Assembly (NCBI GenBank): GCA_002600635.1
Contig: CP021372.1
Location: 451,001-515,000 of the forward strand
Source: Rhizobium sp. ACO-34A
GTDB lineage: Bacteria > Pseudomonadota > Alphaproteobacteria > Rhizobiales > Rhizobiaceae
Reading direction: 5' to 3'
DNA: 64,000 nt
The position numbers and the translations under genes were made by a program. A model generated the notes under the pieces. The model saw only the letters and a list, made by a program, of their open reading frames with translations, did not search any database and was not told where the DNA came from. Of the stretch, positions 44,030 to 54,265 are shown one piece after another. How positions within the stretch are numbered: the stretch's first letter is position 1; each line of letters begins with the position of its first letter.

Positions 44030-45535
44030 ATGTGGCGAAAGCTGAATAGAGAACAGATGATCGGCCAACAGAGATGTGTCACCTCGCGTCTTTCAACAGC
44101 GCTCAGCCTTCGGTTCGTATCCACGGCACGGTTACGCCTGCTTTCGCTTGCCGCCCTTGCCTTTGCTCAATCGGGCTACCAGTCGGCCCTGGCGGCGGAC
44201 GATTTTATCCCGGAGCAGAAGAGACCCACGGTAAAAGCCGACCGGTCGCAGGAGGACTGGTCGCTTCTCGCGGATCCGAAACTGCGGACTCAGCCCTTGG
44301 ATGGTCTCAAATACGTTCCGCTGTTTCCCGCCAATCCCGAAAGCTACATCTCGTCAGGGCTCAATCTACGCGAAATCTTCGAAGTCAGTGATGCACCGGC
44401 TTTCGGAACCGTGCGTGCGAACCCCAGAGATTCCTATTGGTTACAGAGGGCGCAGTTCCATATCGACGTTCACCTGAACGAAAACTGGCAACTGTTCACG
44501 CAATTCGAGGATGTACGCGCGTTCGACAAGACGGTGGTCGGCCCTAACGACGCAAACCGATTTGATCTTCGGCAAGCATTCATCGGCTATACGCAGGAGA
44601 CTGACGCCGGAACGTTCAGGGCAAGGGTCGGTCGCCAGGACTTTGCGTTTGACCTGGAGCGGTTCGTTTCTACGCGCGATGGGCCGAATGTCCGTCAGTC
44701 TTTCGATGCAGTCTGGGCCGGATGGGAGACGGATGCATGGCGCTTCTATGGTCTTGTCAGCCAGCCTGTTCAGTATCGCGATGATGATCCTTTCGATGAT
44801 CGGTCAAACAACGATGTGCTGTTCAGTGGCGCGCGCGCTGAGTGGCAGCTCTCCCCGGATATCGAAGCCTCCTCCTATTATGCGCTTTATCAGCGCAAGG
44901 ACGCCTCTTTTCTCGCTGCGTCGGGTGAGGAGGACAGGCATATGCTCAATATCCGGACGGCTGGCAAATATGCTGGTTTCGACTGGGATGCGGAAGCGAT
45001 GGGACAGGTTGGCAAGGTCGGCCCAGCCAATATCCTGGCCTGGGCCGTGGGTGCGAGGACCGGCTACACCTTGGAGGATCTCACTTGGTCACCACGGATC
45101 GGTCTGCAGTTCGATGTGGCATCGGGCGACCGAGCCGCAACTGACGGCACGCTCGGCACATTCAATCCGTTGTTTCCGAATGGCTTCTACTTCTCGCTCG
45201 GCGGTCATACCGGATACGCCAACCTCGTTCACATCAAACCATCGGTCACCATTCAGCCGGCGGAAGACCTGACCCTGATGGCCGGGGTCGGATTGCTCTG
45301 GCGCCAGACGACACAGGACGCCATCTACACCCTGCCAAGTGTTCCCGTCGCTGGCACAGCGGGTAAGGGGCCGGCATGGACCGGAGCGTATCTGCAGATC
45401 AAGGCCGACTATCGCTTCAATCCCAATCTCACGGGGTCGCTGGAGGCTGTTCATTACCAGGTCGGATCGGCGCTCGAAGCTGTGGGCGGCCGCGACAGCA
45501 ATTACTTCAGGGCAGAGCTGAAGCTGGTCTGGTAA
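44030..45535 (+). CDS. Outer-membrane porin, alginate-export (AlgE) family
   Basis: ATG 44030 after GGAGGTGTTC gives 501 residues, with a long N-terminal signal (cleavage near SALAAD). The barrel pattern of alternating residues and RAQFHIDVHLNENWQLFTQFEDVRAFDK, GRQDFAFDLERFVSTRDGPNVRQSFDAVWAG, with a C-terminal aromatic end (ELKLVW) identify the alginate-export family of substrate-specific porins. It presumably brings a substrate for the amidohydrolase or VOC genes upstream into the periplasm. Confidence 0.88.
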   Translation: MWRKLNREQMIGQQRCVTSRLSTALSLRFVSTARLRLLSLAALAFAQSGYQSALAADDFIPEQKRPTVKADRSQEDWSLLADPKLRTQPLDGLKYVPLFPANPESYISSGLNLREIFEVSDAPAFGTVRANPRDSYWLQRAQFHIDVHLNENWQLFTQFEDVRAFDKTVVGPNDANRFDLRQAFIGYTQETDAGTFRARVGRQDFAFDLERFVSTRDGPNVRQSFDAVWAGWETDAWRFYGLVSQPVQYRDDDPFDDRSNNDVLFSGARAEWQLSPDIEASSYYALYQRKDASFLAASGEEDRHMLNIRTAGKYAGFDWDAEAMGQVGKVGPANILAWAVGARTGYTLEDLTWSPRIGLQFDVASGDRAATDGTLGTFNPLFPNGFYFSLGGHTGYANLVHIKPSVTIQPAEDLTLMAGVGLLWRQTTQDAIYTLPSVPVAGTAGKGPAWTGAYLQIKADYRFNPNLTGSLEAVHYQVGSALEAVGGRDSNYFRAELKLVW

Positions 45536-45732
45536 CAATGCCGACGCTACTGCGTTCGCCGACGAAGAAAATCACCGATTGAAGCGGCGACCAGGCTCCC
45601 GAGTTTCTCGCACAAGAACCTTCATATTCTCAGCCACAGCTCTCGGCAGTGCCAGGAAATTTGATGTTACTGTCGACTTGCGACTGCGGTCGTTCCAACG
45701 GGATCTGGTCATATCGGCCAGACAGTTGCTGG

Positions 45733-47655
45733 TCATGGGTTGTGCTGACCAATTTCAGCCTGCAACGCGCCCGAGGCCCGTTCGCTGTTCCGCTCTTTGT
45801 CCTTATCATCCAGCCGATATGTCGGTCTGGCGAAGGCAATGGCGTTTTCGCGGAAGCGATCGTGGATCAGAGCGTAGGCGCGTCGGCGGATCATGGATTG
45901 CAGGTCACCTGGTCTCAGCGTCATGCCGAAGCTCAGGTCGATGCCGTATTCACCGAAGCGTTCCACGCCCTTCAGCTTCAGAGTCTCAATGATGTGAGGG
46001 GAAAATTCCGGGTCGCTGCGAAGTTCCTCGGCGATTGCCCGGGTCACGGCTTTTACCATCTGAAGATCGGTGTCGTAATCGACGGAAATCACGAATTTCA
46101 CGATGGACCAGTCGCGACTCATGTTCTCGACGGCGCCGAGTTGGCCGAAGGGAACAGTGAAGACCGGGCCGCGATGATGCCTGAGACGCACGGAACGGAG
46201 GCTGAAGCTCTCGACGGTTCCCTTGTAGCTATTCGCCTGAATGTATTCACCGACGCGAAACGCGTCGTCGAGCATGTAGAAGACGCCGCTGATCACGTCG
46301 CGTACGAGGGTCTGCGAACCGAATCCCAAGGCGACACCGAAGATCCCTGCCCCGGCGATCAGGGGCGCGATGTCTACGCCGAGTTCGGCGAGCGCCAGCA
46401 TGCCGGCCAGAACGAGAAACAGCACGGCGAGCGCGTTGCGCAACAGCGGCAGCAGCGTCCGCAGTCGCGCCTGGCGAGCGAGATAAGCACCATCGCCGGG
46501 CAAAGTGCTGGTGGCGGTGCTCAGTTTTCTGTCGATGATATTCTTTGCGAGCTGCCAGAGACAGTCGATCACCAGAAGCACGACGATACTTTTCAGGAAA
46601 CCGTTGAACAGCCCGGAGAACCAGGAGTTTCTACGCGTGAAGGCATCGGTGTTGAAGTGCCAGACCAGTGCAAGCCAGCCGATGGCGAGTGCGATGACGA
46701 GCGCCCTTCCCGCCCTGGTCGTCAGCACCCGTCGCGGATCGCCAGCTGGAAACGGGATGAGGCTCGCTGCGGCGTGGCCTGCCGCATCGAGAAGGCCCGG
46801 CAGTAGCGACAGGTAGAGTGCCAGCCAGAACAGGCCTTGCAGATCGAGCGCCCATAGTAGCCACAGAATGATGAGATAAAGCGTCAGGCCATGCCGGTAG
46901 CCGATGGCCAGATCGAGCCACCACCACGTTACGAGAATAGCCACAAGCAGCAGCACGAGCGAAAGACAGTAGGATATCGCTTGGCTCGTCGCTGGATCCA
47001 CGCCCAACGGGCCGCCGAGGAGAGAAAGCGCTATGGCGAGCAGGATCGTTGCAAGCATCAGCCGGGCTGGCCCGCGGATCTTCATCCGGACGGCGAAGGC
47101 ATGATTGACGAGAACAGCGCCGAAACGGTAGGCGGCAAATGATATCAGGAAGGCGAGGAGGATGAGTCGGGCCGATGTCGGCCAGTCGCGGGCGAAATAG
47201 CCTGTTACCGCCAGCGCGAAAAACAGCAGCGTCGGTATGGCCTGTGCCAGCGGACCCGCGTCGGAAAGCCGCCTGCGGCTTAACCATTGCACCATGGCAC
47301 CGATGATGACTGCGCCGACAAGTAGCAGGAACGGGCAGACATCGTCATGCGCGGCGGTTTCCCGCCAGATGCGCTCGCCGGTTGCGGCGATCTCCGGGAG
47401 AATGTGAGGAACGGCGGAAATCATCTGCTCGATGCGGCCGCGCGTGAAGATTTCCCAGTCTTCAAGGGCAAACGTGATGCTTGCGGCCGGCACCGGAGTT
47501 TCGGAATGGCGCTGCCGAAGCCAGGATTTCAGCTCGGGGTCATCGAGCAGGTTGAGGAGGGTCGCGATCTTGCCGTCCGGCATGGGCGGTGACTGCTGGG
47601 CGAGTGCAGCCGATGCGACAAGCACGGTTATCAGGACCAGAAGCAATCTGCGCAT
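45733..47655 (-). CDS. Mechanosensitive ion channel, MscS family (large form)
   Basis: The 640-residue protein has a signal peptide (MRRLLLVLITVLVASAALAQ), a periplasmic region of about 100 residues and roughly ten transmembrane segments. The MscS pore helix and beta domain follow in GAGIFGVALGFGSQTLVRDVISGVFYMLDDAFRVGEYI and VPFGQLGAVENMSRDW. It opens upon membrane tension to release solutes. Its gene follows the giant regulator by 61 nt on the same strand, so the two may be one operon. Confidence 0.92.
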   Translation of the reverse strand: MRRLLLVLITVLVASAALAQQSPPMPDGKIATLLNLLDDPELKSWLRQRHSETPVPAASITFALEDWEIFTRGRIEQMISAVPHILPEIAATGERIWRETAAHDDVCPFLLLVGAVIIGAMVQWLSRRRLSDAGPLAQAIPTLLFFALAVTGYFARDWPTSARLILLAFLISFAAYRFGAVLVNHAFAVRMKIRGPARLMLATILLAIALSLLGGPLGVDPATSQAISYCLSLVLLLVAILVTWWWLDLAIGYRHGLTLYLIILWLLWALDLQGLFWLALYLSLLPGLLDAAGHAAASLIPFPAGDPRRVLTTRAGRALVIALAIGWLALVWHFNTDAFTRRNSWFSGLFNGFLKSIVVLLVIDCLWQLAKNIIDRKLSTATSTLPGDGAYLARQARLRTLLPLLRNALAVLFLVLAGMLALAELGVDIAPLIAGAGIFGVALGFGSQTLVRDVISGVFYMLDDAFRVGEYIQANSYKGTVESFSLRSVRLRHHRGPVFTVPFGQLGAVENMSRDWSIVKFVISVDYDTDLQMVKAVTRAIAEELRSDPEFSPHIIETLKLKGVERFGEYGIDLSFGMTLRPGDLQSMIRRRAYALIHDRFRENAIAFARPTYRLDDKDKERNSERASGALQAEIGQHNP

Positions 47656-47716
47656 GCCTCTCCCCTCGCCACTCTTGGCAATCGCTGCCCGGCGCCTCGA
47701 TGGCGGGTGACGGGTG

Positions 47717-50629
47717 TCATTCCTTGATCCGATGGTTTTCGGGGATCGCTGGTCCGTCGGCAGATGCCGGTTCCACTAGTCTCAGACGGTTTACGGAGAT
47801 CGAGCCATGTTCCTCGATCAGGCGGGCGATCTGACGACCGTCCGCGAACGTCTTGCCGCGCGGGCTGGCCGCCAGTCCTTTCGTCCAGCATTCGACGGCG
47901 GCTTCCATGCGGCCACGCGAGCGATGCCATTCGCCATGACGCAACAGAAGGCGCATCTCCCAGAAAAGGCTGGTCTGCAGCCGCGCCAGTTCCAGCCCCT
48001 CGCGGAATGCCGCTTCCGCGGCGTGATCGTCATGGGCCATGAGTTCTGCGCGGCAGAGATGATAGGCGCTGCCGCACCAGCCGATGGTATCCCGGGTCAA
48101 CGTCGCAAGCGGAGCCAGTGTGTCGAGCGCCGCCTGACGTTGCGATACGGCGGCGAGCATGCGGGCGCGCTCGGACAGGATGAGCGGATGGAACGGCTTG
48201 TAGCGGGCCTTGCCGAGCAGCATCAGGCCGCGATCGATGTCTCGCATGCCCTCCTCGAATGCGCCTGCGCGCGCCCGGCACATACCCTTCAGGCTGAAGG
48301 CGAAACCGGAATGGCTGTCGAGGAAATAGGCTGAGGCACGCTCGCTGACCTCTTCCGCCAATATCAATGCCTGATGGTATTCTCCCGCGAGGAAAAGCGT
48401 TGTCCCCTGCCAGATCAGCGCTTCGCACAGCGGCAGCGCCTTTTCCAGCATGCGGGCCTCGGTCGCGGCGGTGATGGCGCCATCGAGGCCTTCCGACAGC
48501 GCCCCCTGCATCCAGCGGGCATTGGCGCGGATTGCGCGTGAGGCCGAGCGACGGTCGAAACCGGTCAAGAGAACGAATGCGAGGCGCTGGGCGTCGGTTT
48601 CGCTATCCAGAAAGCGGTCGAAATGATCGCACGCGCCGGCGAGATCGCCGATATGATGAAGGGTGGTTCCGAGCATCCAGTCGGACATCACCCGCGCATC
48701 GACATCGTGATGAGCCTTCGCCAGCGACGCATGCCGCACGGCAAGCCGCCGCGCCTCGCAGTAGTCGGGATCGCGTATCTGGAAGGTCCATAGCGCCACG
48801 AGAGACGAAAAGATCTGCGGGAGGTCGCCGATCTTTTCCGCGAATTCGAGCGTGCGGAGCCACGTCTGAAAGGTTTCGTCGGTCAGACCCTCGGTGAAAT
48901 AGATGCTGGCCGCAAGGGCCGCCTGCACCTGGAGGCGCTCGGATGTCGGGTCCTCATCGGGATCATAGACCTGTAGCACCGCGGCCATCCAGCGGCGGCA
49001 TTCCGCAAGCAGCGACATGCCGAAGAGCAGCGGCGCGGCCGACGCGGCGAGATGCGCTGCCAGTTGCCGTCGCGCCGGTGTATCGAGCGTCCAGGCAAGG
49101 CCTGTCCGGATATTGTCGATCTCGATGGCGAACTGGGCGACGAAGGTTTCTGCGGGCAGACGGAGCTTCGCTTCCAAGAGTGCTGCGGCGAAGAATTCAG
49201 CATGGGCAAGACGCGTGCGATCGAACTCTTCGTTTTCCTGCAATTTGGCAAGGCCGTGGCTGCGGACGATTTCCAGCAACCGGAAGCGGGCGTCGTCGCC
49301 GGGTTCGATCACCACCAGTGACTTCAACACCAGCCCGGCAAGGGCTTCGGCATGGGCAACGGGATCGTCGGCCCCGACGACCTTTGCGGAAGCCTCGGCA
49401 GTGAAGCCGCCGGAGAAGACGGAGAGCGATCGCAGGAGCCGTTGCTCGGTCGGGTCCAAAAGGTCGTAACTCCAGTCGAGTGCATTCAGGATAGTGCGAT
49501 GGCGCAGCGGTGCGCCGCGCCGTTCGCCTCCGGCAAGGCGCATGTGCTGGCCGATCAGACCGGCCAGGCCCGCGAGCGGGAAGGCATCCAGCCGGGCGGC
49601 GGCGAATTCTATAGCGAGAGGAATACCGTCGAGATCGGCGCAGATCCGCGCGACCGTCGAGGCGTCGGCATCGCCGACTTCGAAATCGGAAAGATGAGCG
49701 GCAGCCCGTTCGATGAAAAGTTCCGCTGCCGGAAAGGCGAGCGCGTCGCGGATGGTGGTGACGTCAGGTGGCGGAACCGGCAAGGCCTCCAGCCGATAGC
49801 TTTGCTCGCCATCGACCCGGAGCGGCTCGCGGCTCGTCGCCAGCACCCGAAGGTCTGGCAATGACCGCAGCAGAACGACGATCGCATTCGCCGCCGCCTC
49901 GATCAGATGCTCGCAATTGTCTATGAGAAGCAGCAGACGTTGTCCCTGCAATTGTTCGATCAGGGAGGCGAGACTGACCTCTCTTGTGAGGTCGAGGCGG
50001 AGAACCGAGGCGATCGCCGTCGGGATCAGGTCGCCGTCGTCGATTGGAGAAAGATCGACGAAAGCGGCTTCTTCATCGCCGTGCGAATCCGCCAGCGAAT
50101 GGGCGTAGGCCAGCGCGCAGGAGGTCTTGCCGATCCCGGCGGAGCCGACGAGGGTCACCAGCCGGCCCTGCCGCATGCGAAGGCCGATCTGCTTCAACGC
50201 TTCGGAACGGCCCAGCAGTCGGGTCAACTGGTGAGGCAGGCCGATCGCACTCGGGCGGGGCAATGGGAGGCTCGAGTTTTTCGCTGTTCCGCCGTGGCTC
50301 ACCGGTGCGATGAAGCGATATCCGCGGCCGGGCATGTTGACGATGTAGCGGGCACCTTCCTTGCCGTCGCGAAGCACCCGGCGTAAGGCCGCGACGTGCA
50401 CGGAGATATTGGCCTCGACGACGAAGGTGTCGGGCCAGACGGCATCGATGATGTCGCGCTTGGTGACGATCGTGCCGGCGCGACCGATCAGGACAAGAAG
50501 GATATCCAGAGCCCGGCTGCCGACGGCAAGCGGGACGTCCCCTTCCATCAACAGGCGTTGACCAGGGATCAGACGAAAGGGGCCGAACAGAACCTCGTCG
50601 CTACCTGTTGTCTGGTTTTTCACAAGCAC
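47717..50629 (-). CDS. Winged-helix regulator fused to STAND-type ATPase and TPR-like domain
   Basis: The 970-residue protein begins with an OmpR/CadC-like winged helix (residues 15-110; SRALDILLVLIGRAG, ISVHVAALRRVLRDG, YRFIAPVS). A nucleotide-binding domain follows with Walker A VGSAGIGKTS (162-170), Walker B LLLLIDNCEHL near 237 and a TSREPL sensor. The C-terminal half is helical and likely TPR-like. No transmembrane helix is seen. It resembles AfsR/MalT-type STAND regulators and may sense a ligand before binding DNA. Confidence 0.9.
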   Translation of the reverse strand: MLVKNQTTGSDEVLFGPFRLIPGQRLLMEGDVPLAVGSRALDILLVLIGRAGTIVTKRDIIDAVWPDTFVVEANISVHVAALRRVLRDGKEGARYIVNMPGRGYRFIAPVSHGGTAKNSSLPLPRPSAIGLPHQLTRLLGRSEALKQIGLRMRQGRLVTLVGSAGIGKTSCALAYAHSLADSHGDEEAAFVDLSPIDDGDLIPTAIASVLRLDLTREVSLASLIEQLQGQRLLLLIDNCEHLIEAAANAIVVLLRSLPDLRVLATSREPLRVDGEQSYRLEALPVPPPDVTTIRDALAFPAAELFIERAAAHLSDFEVGDADASTVARICADLDGIPLAIEFAAARLDAFPLAGLAGLIGQHMRLAGGERRGAPLRHRTILNALDWSYDLLDPTEQRLLRSLSVFSGGFTAEASAKVVGADDPVAHAEALAGLVLKSLVVIEPGDDARFRLLEIVRSHGLAKLQENEEFDRTRLAHAEFFAAALLEAKLRLPAETFVAQFAIEIDNIRTGLAWTLDTPARRQLAAHLAASAAPLLFGMSLLAECRRWMAAVLQVYDPDEDPTSERLQVQAALAASIYFTEGLTDETFQTWLRTLEFAEKIGDLPQIFSSLVALWTFQIRDPDYCEARRLAVRHASLAKAHHDVDARVMSDWMLGTTLHHIGDLAGACDHFDRFLDSETDAQRLAFVLLTGFDRRSASRAIRANARWMQGALSEGLDGAITAATEARMLEKALPLCEALIWQGTTLFLAGEYHQALILAEEVSERASAYFLDSHSGFAFSLKGMCRARAGAFEEGMRDIDRGLMLLGKARYKPFHPLILSERARMLAAVSQRQAALDTLAPLATLTRDTIGWCGSAYHLCRAELMAHDDHAAEAAFREGLELARLQTSLFWEMRLLLRHGEWHRSRGRMEAAVECWTKGLAASPRGKTFADGRQIARLIEEHGSISVNRLRLVEPASADGPAIPENHRIKE

Positions 50630-50765
50630 GTCCTCGCAAGGCCTGGGGCGTATTGGCTTGGGTCATGGTCTGGATCAGGGGGATCGGCATGCTGCCGCGA
50701 ATGTATACGGCCCGCTTGCCATTTGCCACCATGATCGCCAGGAGCGCATGGGCCGCCTGCCGCTC

Positions 50766-52301
50766 TTACCATGAAGTCGTCAGGCGCACGGTAAAGACGT
50801 CGGTGCTGTCCTGCTGTTCCGCGACCTGGGCGGCATAGGGGTTCCAGATATGCTGGTAGCTGCCGATCAGGCGAACCGCCGGTGTGATCGCGAGATTATA
50901 GAAGATCTCCATGCCCTTCTCGTCTTCCACCTCTTCCGTTCCGGCCGTCAGCGTCTTGATGGCGTCCTTCAATTTCGGGCTGAAGGCATTGTAGTAGAAG
51001 CCGATGCCGAAGCTGTCATAGGGGCGGCTGTCCAAAAGACCGTGGCCGAACAGGCCGAGGCTCGCATAACGCGTGATCGGGTTGGTATCTTCCGGCGCAA
51101 AGCCGACGCGGCCGAAAACGCCGAGACCGCTGATCACCTGGCCGTTCTTCATGCGGCTGCGCAGCGACGGGCCAGCGTCCGTGACGTAGAGATATTGCGA
51201 GAAATTGGCGATGGCGAACCAGCTCTCGTCCTTGTAGTTGGCCGGCAGGCCTTCAGCCGTCGCGCCGCCGAGCAGGGTCTCGACCGCGTGAGGAACCTGC
51301 GAACGCGTCAGCCCGGTGAAGGGATCGTCGAGGTCCAGCTTGGGCTTGTTCGACCAGTTGAAGGCGGGAGAGAACTGCCCGGGCAGACCTGCGATGTCAT
51401 AACTGGCGATGGCCATGAGGTAGAGATTGACCTTGTCGAAGGCATCGTCGGCGAAGTTGTCGGATTGCGAATTGGGATCGAGCACACCGCCGGCGAGTGC
51501 AAGCCAATGGGTTGGCGTATAGACGCCGAGCGCCGCCCAGGCCGTCGGATTGTAGAAATTCGGCGTCATCGGGCTCTTGTTGAAATTGAAATTGGCAAAA
51601 TAGTATTTGTAGCTGTCGGAGAACATCGTCTCGTCGGGAATGTAGATGTCGCTGATCTTGCCGGCGACGACGGCGACCTGCGGGCTGAGCGCCTGCGTGA
51701 TGAAATACTCCGACGGCAGGGTGTTCTCGTCGAGGAAGGGACCGGGCAGCACGAGCCCGGTATATTGCGGCACGCTCGCGCCGCCGGTCAGGGTGTCCTC
51801 GGCCTTGTCTCCATAGCGCGATTGCAGGCTGAAATGCAGAAGGCCACCATCCCACAGGCCGGCGCGGCCGGTGTCGATGTTTACCGCCAGCTGGGAATTG
51901 TGGACGAAGCTGCCGCCCTCTTCGAGGCCGCCCGAAATGCTCTGATAGGTGCTCGTCGTATAGAGGTCGACAAACAGGCCGCGCCGTGCCCAATCGGTGC
52001 GCACCCCGCCCCAATCGCCGGTAAGCTGGGTCCGCTCGGTGATATCGCCGGTCACGGTTCCGGGCAGGCCGAAGGCGGGCGCGTTGTTGAAGAAGGCGAC
52101 GACCGCAGGCGCGAGATTGACGAGGGAGAGGCTCTCGCTCTCGACCGGTCCCCAGCGTTCATCGAAATTCTGGATCGCCGGCTGGGAACCACCCTCGCCG
52201 CCTTTCAGGTTCTCGAAGCTTGAGAAGTTTCCCTCGGCCAGTGCTGGCGAGGCAAGAAGAAGGGCGTTACCTGCCAAAGCCAATCGTAATAGATGCCTCA
52301 T
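50766..52301 (-). CDS. Carbohydrate-selective porin, OprB family
   Basis: The 511-residue protein has a signal peptide (MRHLLRLALAGNALLLASPALA). The OprB hallmark LTGDWGGVRTDWARRG follows near residue 100, then alternating barrel strands and a C-terminal aromatic residue (RLTTSW). OprB porins pass sugars and other small solutes across the outer membrane. It lies 136 nt upstream of the giant regulator on the same strand, so the regulator may control it. Confidence 0.92.
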   Translation of the reverse strand: MRHLLRLALAGNALLLASPALAEGNFSSFENLKGGEGGSQPAIQNFDERWGPVESESLSLVNLAPAVVAFFNNAPAFGLPGTVTGDITERTQLTGDWGGVRTDWARRGLFVDLYTTSTYQSISGGLEEGGSFVHNSQLAVNIDTGRAGLWDGGLLHFSLQSRYGDKAEDTLTGGASVPQYTGLVLPGPFLDENTLPSEYFITQALSPQVAVVAGKISDIYIPDETMFSDSYKYYFANFNFNKSPMTPNFYNPTAWAALGVYTPTHWLALAGGVLDPNSQSDNFADDAFDKVNLYLMAIASYDIAGLPGQFSPAFNWSNKPKLDLDDPFTGLTRSQVPHAVETLLGGATAEGLPANYKDESWFAIANFSQYLYVTDAGPSLRSRMKNGQVISGLGVFGRVGFAPEDTNPITRYASLGLFGHGLLDSRPYDSFGIGFYYNAFSPKLKDAIKTLTAGTEEVEDEKGMEIFYNLAITPAVRLIGSYQHIWNPYAAQVAEQQDSTDVFTVRLTTSW

Positions 52302-52605
52302 GATGCCGTCCCCGACGCAAGATCAATGCAGAAGTCGTAGCGGCCCCCGGCTTCATGGCCGAATGAAAGGGGCCAAAGACCTGCAAAAAGATGCAAATCG
52401 GTTGTTCCGGCCAATCCGGGGTGATGCGACGGGTGCGCAGGGTCAACAAGCGGCAGCGGAGTCGCAAAACGCCCCTGTGATGCGGTTCTGATTTGCCGGG
52501 ATTTGGGGATCTTTGTCGGAATTTATTCGACCGTTCCGGGTTCTACCGCCTTCAATGCTGCCGTCTGCCGGTCGTGGGACCGGCGCTGTTGGAGCTGAGG
52601 CGAAC
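52302..52605. other. Divergent promoter region
   Basis: 304 nt between the leftward porin and the rightward CaiB-type gene. No ORF is supported and no clear palindrome is visible. It should carry both promoters. A tract of GATGCAAATC and an RBS-like TTGGAGCTGAGG near 52590 are the only features seen. Confidence 0.4.
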
Positions 52606-54189
52606 ATGATCGACAACCCTTTGCAGCGTAAGGCCTATGATCTGGTGGCGAGCGCCCTTCCCTTCTCCATCGACCCGGCGAAGGTGACCGTGAAGCCCGG
52701 GGTTTCCTATACGAGAAGCCCGATCAAGGCGCATGATCTGGCGGCCGGCATCATGGCGGCCTTCGGCTCGGTGGTCGAACGCCTCGGGGCGATCCGTGGC
52801 CTGCCGGAACAGACGATGGAACTCGATCGCAGGCTCTCCGGCCTGCTGATGAATTCCGCCCAGCTGCAATATCTCAACGGCTACGGAACGCTGATCGACA
52901 GTTGGCCGATCGGCCCGGACAACGGTTGCTACGAGACCCGTGACGGCCGCCACGTGATGATGATCGGCCTGCATCCGCATCTGCGCGATGCGCTCCTTTC
53001 CTTCTTCGACTGCGCCAACACGGCGGAGGCCATTCAGCGCGCGGTGATCCGTCACGATGCGCAGGCGCTGGAAGATGAAGTCAACGCGCGCCACCTGCCG
53101 CTCGGCATCGTCCGCTCCCCAGCGGAATGGGCGAGCCATCCCCAGGGTGCCGCGACGCGCGCCCGCACGCCGGTCGATATCACCGGCTTTGCCTCTGAAG
53201 GCGGCCGCCGGCTCGGAGCGGCGAAGAGCCGTCCGCTGGAAGGGGTACGTGTCCTCGAACTCACGCACCTCGTGGCTGGTCCGACCATCGGGCGCCTGCT
53301 TGCCGAACAGGGGGCGGAGGTGATCAAGGTTCAGCCGCCGATCGGCGACTGGGTCTATCCGCTCTGGCTCGATGTAAACTGGGGCAAGAAGAACATCCTG
53401 CTCGACATCAAGGGCAGCTATGGCAAGGCGCGTTTCGCCCGCCTGCTCGGCGAGGCGGACGTGCTGGTCAGCAGCCTGCGCCCCGGCGCGCTGGATGGAC
53501 TCGGCCTGACCAAGGAGGCGTTGGGAGACATCAATCCGGGGCTGGTACTGGCCAATGCATCCTATGCGCTGCCCGATACCCCCTGGCACGAGAGGCGCGG
53601 CTTCGAGCAGATCGCGCAGGCCGTGACCGGCGTCATGCATATCCAGTCCGAGGGACTGCCCGCCCCTACCCTGATCTCGGTGCTGATGAACGACTATCTC
53701 ACCGGCTATCTCGGCGCTATCGGCGTCGTCGCCGCCCTCAGCGAGCGCGAGCAGAAGGGCGGCACCTATGTGGTCGATGCGGCGCTCACGCGCTGCTCGA
53801 CGATGGCTACCGATTTCGTCGAGCCGGTGGATGCCGAACCCTATGAGCCGGTGACCATGAAGGACCTGATCGATTTCGCCGTCGATCAGGACACGCCGCT
53901 CGGCCATTTCACCCGGCTTCGCTCCGCCGCATCTTTCAGCCACACGCCTTCGGCACTGACGCTGCCACCGGGCATGCCGGGCCGGGATCCGGACGATACC
54001 GCCTGGGGTTTCCTGGACAATGGACCGAGCTTCGAAACGCTGCCGCACCTGCCCTCCCGCTTCGCCCGCGAGGGGCTCATTCGCAACTTCATCTCGACCC
54101 ATGGGATCGAAGATCGCGGTGACGGCGGCGGACTGGTCAGCCTCGCTTCGAAATCGCTGTTCGCGCTGGCGCTCGCGACGCGTTTATGA
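52606..54189 (+). CDS. CaiB/BaiF-type CoA-transferase with apparent domain permutation
   Basis: ATG 52606 after GGAGCTGAGGCGAAC gives 527 residues, longer than the usual 390-420. From about residue 215 the sequence is a standard family III CoA-transferase N-terminus (LEGVRVLELTHLVAGPTIGRLLAEQGAEVIKV, then LDIKGSYGKARFARLLGEADVL). Residues 45-190 resemble the middle and C-terminal parts of such proteins (GIMAAFGSVV, DGRHVMMIGLHPHL, LPLGIVRSPAEW). The order is therefore swapped or a degenerate repeat precedes the catalytic domain. Substrate unknown. Confidence 0.8.
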   Translation: MIDNPLQRKAYDLVASALPFSIDPAKVTVKPGVSYTRSPIKAHDLAAGIMAAFGSVVERLGAIRGLPEQTMELDRRLSGLLMNSAQLQYLNGYGTLIDSWPIGPDNGCYETRDGRHVMMIGLHPHLRDALLSFFDCANTAEAIQRAVIRHDAQALEDEVNARHLPLGIVRSPAEWASHPQGAATRARTPVDITGFASEGGRRLGAAKSRPLEGVRVLELTHLVAGPTIGRLLAEQGAEVIKVQPPIGDWVYPLWLDVNWGKKNILLDIKGSYGKARFARLLGEADVLVSSLRPGALDGLGLTKEALGDINPGLVLANASYALPDTPWHERRGFEQIAQAVTGVMHIQSEGLPAPTLISVLMNDYLTGYLGAIGVVAALSEREQKGGTYVVDAALTRCSTMATDFVEPVDAEPYEPVTMKDLIDFAVDQDTPLGHFTRLRSAASFSHTPSALTLPPGMPGRDPDDTAWGFLDNGPSFETLPHLPSRFAREGLIRNFISTHGIEDRGDGGGLVSLASKSLFALALATRL

Positions 54190-54265
54190 CTAATATTCAA
54201 TAAGCAGGGGGTCTCCACCCCGATCTTTCTGAAAGATCGTGGTTCATTCGGAAGGGACGAAACGG

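Noticed and set aside
45649..46806. 385-residue plus-strand frame
   Set aside because: It lies antisense to the MscS gene, whose protein is a clear family match; the plus frame has no recognisable motif.
50850..52223. 457-residue plus-strand frame
   Set aside because: Antisense to the OprB porin gene, which has a signal peptide and family motifs.
52552..54102. 516-residue minus-strand frame
   Set aside because: Antisense to the CaiB/BaiF gene and with arginine/histidine-rich composition typical of a shadow frame in high-GC DNA.
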